Positions 25,354 through 27,274 of a stretch of 27,274 nt of DNA are shown piece after piece; position 1 is the first letter of the stretch, and the number at the start of each line of letters is the position of its first letter. A model generated the notes under the pieces. That model searched no databases, was not told the origin of the DNA, and worked only from the letters and a program-made list of their open reading frames with translations. The DNA lies in NCBI GenBank assembly GCA_049516835.1, contig JBEKSR010000077.1, forward strand, positions 1 through 27,274. The letters run 5' to 3'. Made by a program: the position numbers and the translations under genes. This DNA is from Fen-178 sp049516835 (GTDB lineage Bacteria > Acidobacteriota > Terriglobia > Bryobacterales > Bryobacteraceae).

Positions 25354-27090
25354 CTACTCCCACTCGATAGTGCCGGGCGGCTTGTGGGTAAGGTCGTAGA
25401 AAACCCCGGCGATGCCATCCACCGCCAAGACCTCCGCGCACATCTTCCGCAGCAGATCCTCTTCCATGGTGACGGATTGGGCGGTCATGCCGTCCACCGA
25501 GTCCACCGGGCGCAGGACGATGGAATCGGGGGCTTCGGCCGTCCCCAGCGGGATCAGAATTACAGGGAACTGCCAGACGCGGCGGTCGTAATTGCTTTCG
25601 TGGGACAACCGGCGCACGATGGCGTCGGCGCGCCGCAGGCGGGCTATCCGCTCCGGGCTGAGCGAGCAGGCGCGGACCCGCATTTGGGCGAGCGGAACGC
25701 GCGTCTCCACGCTGGCGAGGACGCGATTGATGCCCGAGACTCGGTTGATCAGGGCGGTGGCGCGGGCGTGGTCCAGCGAATCGATCGCCAGCACCGGGGC
25801 GTAGCTTCGGGAATCGCCCTGCACACCAACCGAATGCACGGGGATGACGATCCCATCCGGCGTGGCCCGCACCGGCGCGTCGCATTCCGAGCAGAGACAG
25901 CGGATTGCCAGGCCGGGGCCGGGGAACGGATGGCGGTCCAACAGTTCGGCGGCGAGGCCCAGTTCGCGGCCGATTTCGCGGACCTCGTCCTTGTAGAACG
26001 ATTTCAGCGGTTCCACAATGCGGCCGGATTGGATGAGCGCCTGAATGCCGGCCACGCGGTTGTGATGCGTCTTGATGACGGCGGCCTTTTCGGCGCCGCC
26101 GGATTCGATGGTGTCGGGGTAGATGGTGCCCTGGCCGAGAATCCAGTGCTCGTCCATCAGGCGGCGCGACTGGATGACGCGCTCCTGCACGCGCACGAAT
26201 TCTTCGCCGATGATGTGGCGCTTCTGTTCGGGATCGGTGACGCCCTCCAGCGCGCCCAGGAACCGCTCTTCGGCGTGCTCCACCGCGAGGCCCGCCATGC
26301 GCCCGGCAAAATCAGTTTCTCCCTCGCGCATCAGACCGGTATCGACGTACACGCCGCGCACACGGTCATGGCCCAGCGCGCGCGTCGCCAGGGTGAACGC
26401 CACGCTGGAATCCACCCCGCCGCTGACGAAGAAAAACACGCTGCGATCGCCCACGCACTCGCGGATCTCCTGCTCGAGCATGGGCACCCGGTGGCGGGGA
26501 TTCCAATCTTTCCGGCAGCCGCAGACGCGGAAGAGAAAGTTGGCGAGGTATTCTTTGCCGCGGGCCGTATGAACCACCTCGGGGTGAAACTGCAGGCCGT
26601 AGAGTTTTCGTTGGGGGGCCGCCATGGCCGCAATGGCGCACGTCTCGGTGCGGCCGGCCGCCGAAAAGCCCTCGGGGAGAACGCCCACTACATCGCGGTG
26701 GCTCATCCAGATTTGCTGGCGGCCGCCGAGCCCGGCGAAGAGCGGGTCGGTGGTCTCGTCGAGATCCAGGGTGGCGAGTCCATACTCGCCTTTCTCGCCC
26801 TTGCGAACCTGGCCGCCGAGCAGGTGCGCCATGAGCTGCTGCCCATAACAAATCCCCAACACGGCCTGTCCGTGGGCAAAGATGGCGGCGTCCACGGTGG
26901 GGCTGCCGGGGTCGTAAACGCTCGAAGGGCCGCCGGAGATGATGATGCCCCTCGCAAAGGCGATGGCCGGAGCCGGGGTCTCACTGGGCCGGACTTCGGC
27001 GTAGACGCCGAGATCCCGGACTTTTCGCGCGATCAGATGACAGTACTGCCCGCCCGCATCCAGGACAACGATCTGTGGAGTGGGATTCAA
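25354..27090 (-). CDS. guaA: GMP synthase (glutamine-hydrolysing), long form
   Basis: 578-aa enzyme converting XMP to GMP with ATP and glutamine, the last step of guanine nucleotide synthesis. The N-terminal class I amidotransferase domain has Cys81 in GICYGQQ and His169/Glu171 in FHPEV. The ATP-pyrophosphatase domain has the P-loop SGGVDSS at 223-229 and TIYPDTIESG. The C-terminal dimer domain ends in KPPGTIEWE. It is about 55 residues longer than the usual bacterial enzyme. The extra part lies after HPFPGPGLAIR, with VGVQGDSRSY (421-430) placed before WQFPVILIPL, an order like the eukaryotic enzyme. The DFGGQY motif reads DAGGQY. The start is a TTG at 27090 with only a weak ribosome site; no better start is in frame. 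Confidence 0.94.
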   Translation of the reverse strand: MNPTPQIVVLDAGGQYCHLIARKVRDLGVYAEVRPSETPAPAIAFARGIIISGGPSSVYDPGSPTVDAAIFAHGQAVLGICYGQQLMAHLLGGQVRKGEKGEYGLATLDLDETTDPLFAGLGGRQQIWMSHRDVVGVLPEGFSAAGRTETCAIAAMAAPQRKLYGLQFHPEVVHTARGKEYLANFLFRVCGCRKDWNPRHRVPMLEQEIRECVGDRSVFFFVSGGVDSSVAFTLATRALGHDRVRGVYVDTGLMREGETDFAGRMAGLAVEHAEERFLGALEGVTDPEQKRHIIGEEFVRVQERVIQSRRLMDEHWILGQGTIYPDTIESGGAEKAAVIKTHHNRVAGIQALIQSGRIVEPLKSFYKDEVREIGRELGLAAELLDRHPFPGPGLAIRCLCSECDAPVRATPDGIVIPVHSVGVQGDSRSYAPVLAIDSLDHARATALINRVSGINRVLASVETRVPLAQMRVRACSLSPERIARLRRADAIVRRLSHESNYDRRVWQFPVILIPLGTAEAPDSIVLRPVDSVDGMTAQSVTMEEDLLRKMCAEVLAVDGIAGVFYDLTHKPPGTIEWE

Positions 27091-27105
27091 ACTTCGATGG
27101 TAACA

Positions 27106-27121
27106 GTAGCGCCGGCGCTAC
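27106..27121. repeat. Perfect 16-bp palindrome upstream of guaA
   Basis: GTAGCGCCGGCGCTAC reads the same on both strands and lies between guaA and the next minus-strand gene, only 15 nt before the guaA start. Its first 12 bases match the repeat behind skp (23673-23684). Confidence 0.65.
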
Positions 27122-27124
27122 ACG

Positions 27125-27274
27125 CTACCGGCGAGCGGCAGCGCGCTGCGCGTTCATGCGCTCGACGATGATCTTCTTCGTGCTCTCCAGCAGCGCATTG
27201 GCCTTGGGCATGGCGTCGACGGCCTTGGCGACTTCCGGATCGGTCTGGGCGAAGATCCGGTCGCTCTCGTCGAC
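27125..27274 (-). CDS. C-terminal end of an unrecognised gene (5' cut by window edge)
   Basis: An open frame enters from the right edge on the minus strand and ends with TAG at 27125-27127, giving 49 residues. They form what looks like one or two charged helices: acidic at first (VDESDRIFAQTDPEV), then DAMPKANALLESTKKIIVER and a basic Arg-rich end. Too little is visible for a family call. It is about 35 nt upstream of guaA on the same strand, so the two may be co-transcribed. Confidence 0.5.
   Translation of the reverse strand, partial: VDESDRIFAQTDPEVAKAVDAMPKANALLESTKKIIVERMNAQRAAARR

Noticed and set aside
27091..27124. Possible purine riboswitch before guaA
   Set aside because: The gap between guaA and the preceding gene is only about 35 nt and is filled by a 16-bp palindrome, so there is no room for an aptamer.
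25252..27171. 639-codon open frame on the plus strand across guaA
   Set aside because: It is the complement of a clearly conserved GuaA and shows no motif of its own.

Overview
The window looks like a chromosomal segment from a GC-rich, aerobic, Gram-negative heterotroph, most likely an acidobacterium of the Solibacter/Bryobacter type. This rests on an alternative complex III (ACIII) to caa3-oxidase operon, a BamA/Skp outer-membrane module, a PEP-CTERM protein, a secreted GH38 mannosidase, many PIN-type toxin genes and short palindromic repeats. The taxonomic call is an inference from gene content, not a database result.

Region 1 (1-9270, all + strand) is one long, tightly packed respiratory operon: the end of actB (cut by the window edge), actC, actD, actE, actF, a 134-aa one-helix membrane protein of unknown function, a SCO-type copper chaperone, then coxB (with a fused cytochrome c domain), coxA, coxC and coxD. 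Many junctions overlap (ATGA or TTG starts inside the previous gene), which suggests translational coupling. ACIII would oxidise quinol and pass electrons, probably directly through its cytochrome subunits and the CoxB cytochrome domain, to the A2-type caa3 oxygen reductase. A perfect 29-bp inverted repeat lies inside the 5' end of actE without breaking its frame.

Region 2 (9271-10003) is a small toxin-antitoxin pair: a DUF104-like antitoxin and a PIN toxin. Region 3 (10230-16452) is a probable operon for a secreted GH38 alpha-mannosidase and two M16 metallopeptidase paralogues, one with the zinc motif HxxEH and one without. It ends in a repeat-rich intergenic stretch with a likely intrinsic terminator. 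Region 4 (16762-17725) is a second VapBC pair (RHH antitoxin and PIN toxin) followed on the other strand by the broken C-terminal half of a third PIN gene.

Region 5 (17754-24406) holds an unrecognised 167-aa gene, a convergent phosphomannomutase/phosphoglucomutase, divergent bamA, an skp/ompH-like periplasmic chaperone with a repeat-encoded Pro/Ala-rich tail, and a secreted protein of unknown function. Region 6 (24479-27274) holds a PEP-CTERM protein with a good sigma-70-like promoter and upstream direct repeats, a transposase remnant, a guaA gene of the long, eukaryote-like architecture on the minus strand, and the last 49 codons of another minus-strand gene. No tRNA, rRNA, CRISPR array, prophage or complete insertion sequence was seen. 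I did not find a clearly new multi-gene system. The best leads are the unknown 134-aa member of the respiratory operon, the in-frame palindrome in actE, the operator-like repeats at the second antitoxin and the PEP-CTERM promoter, and the long-form GuaA.
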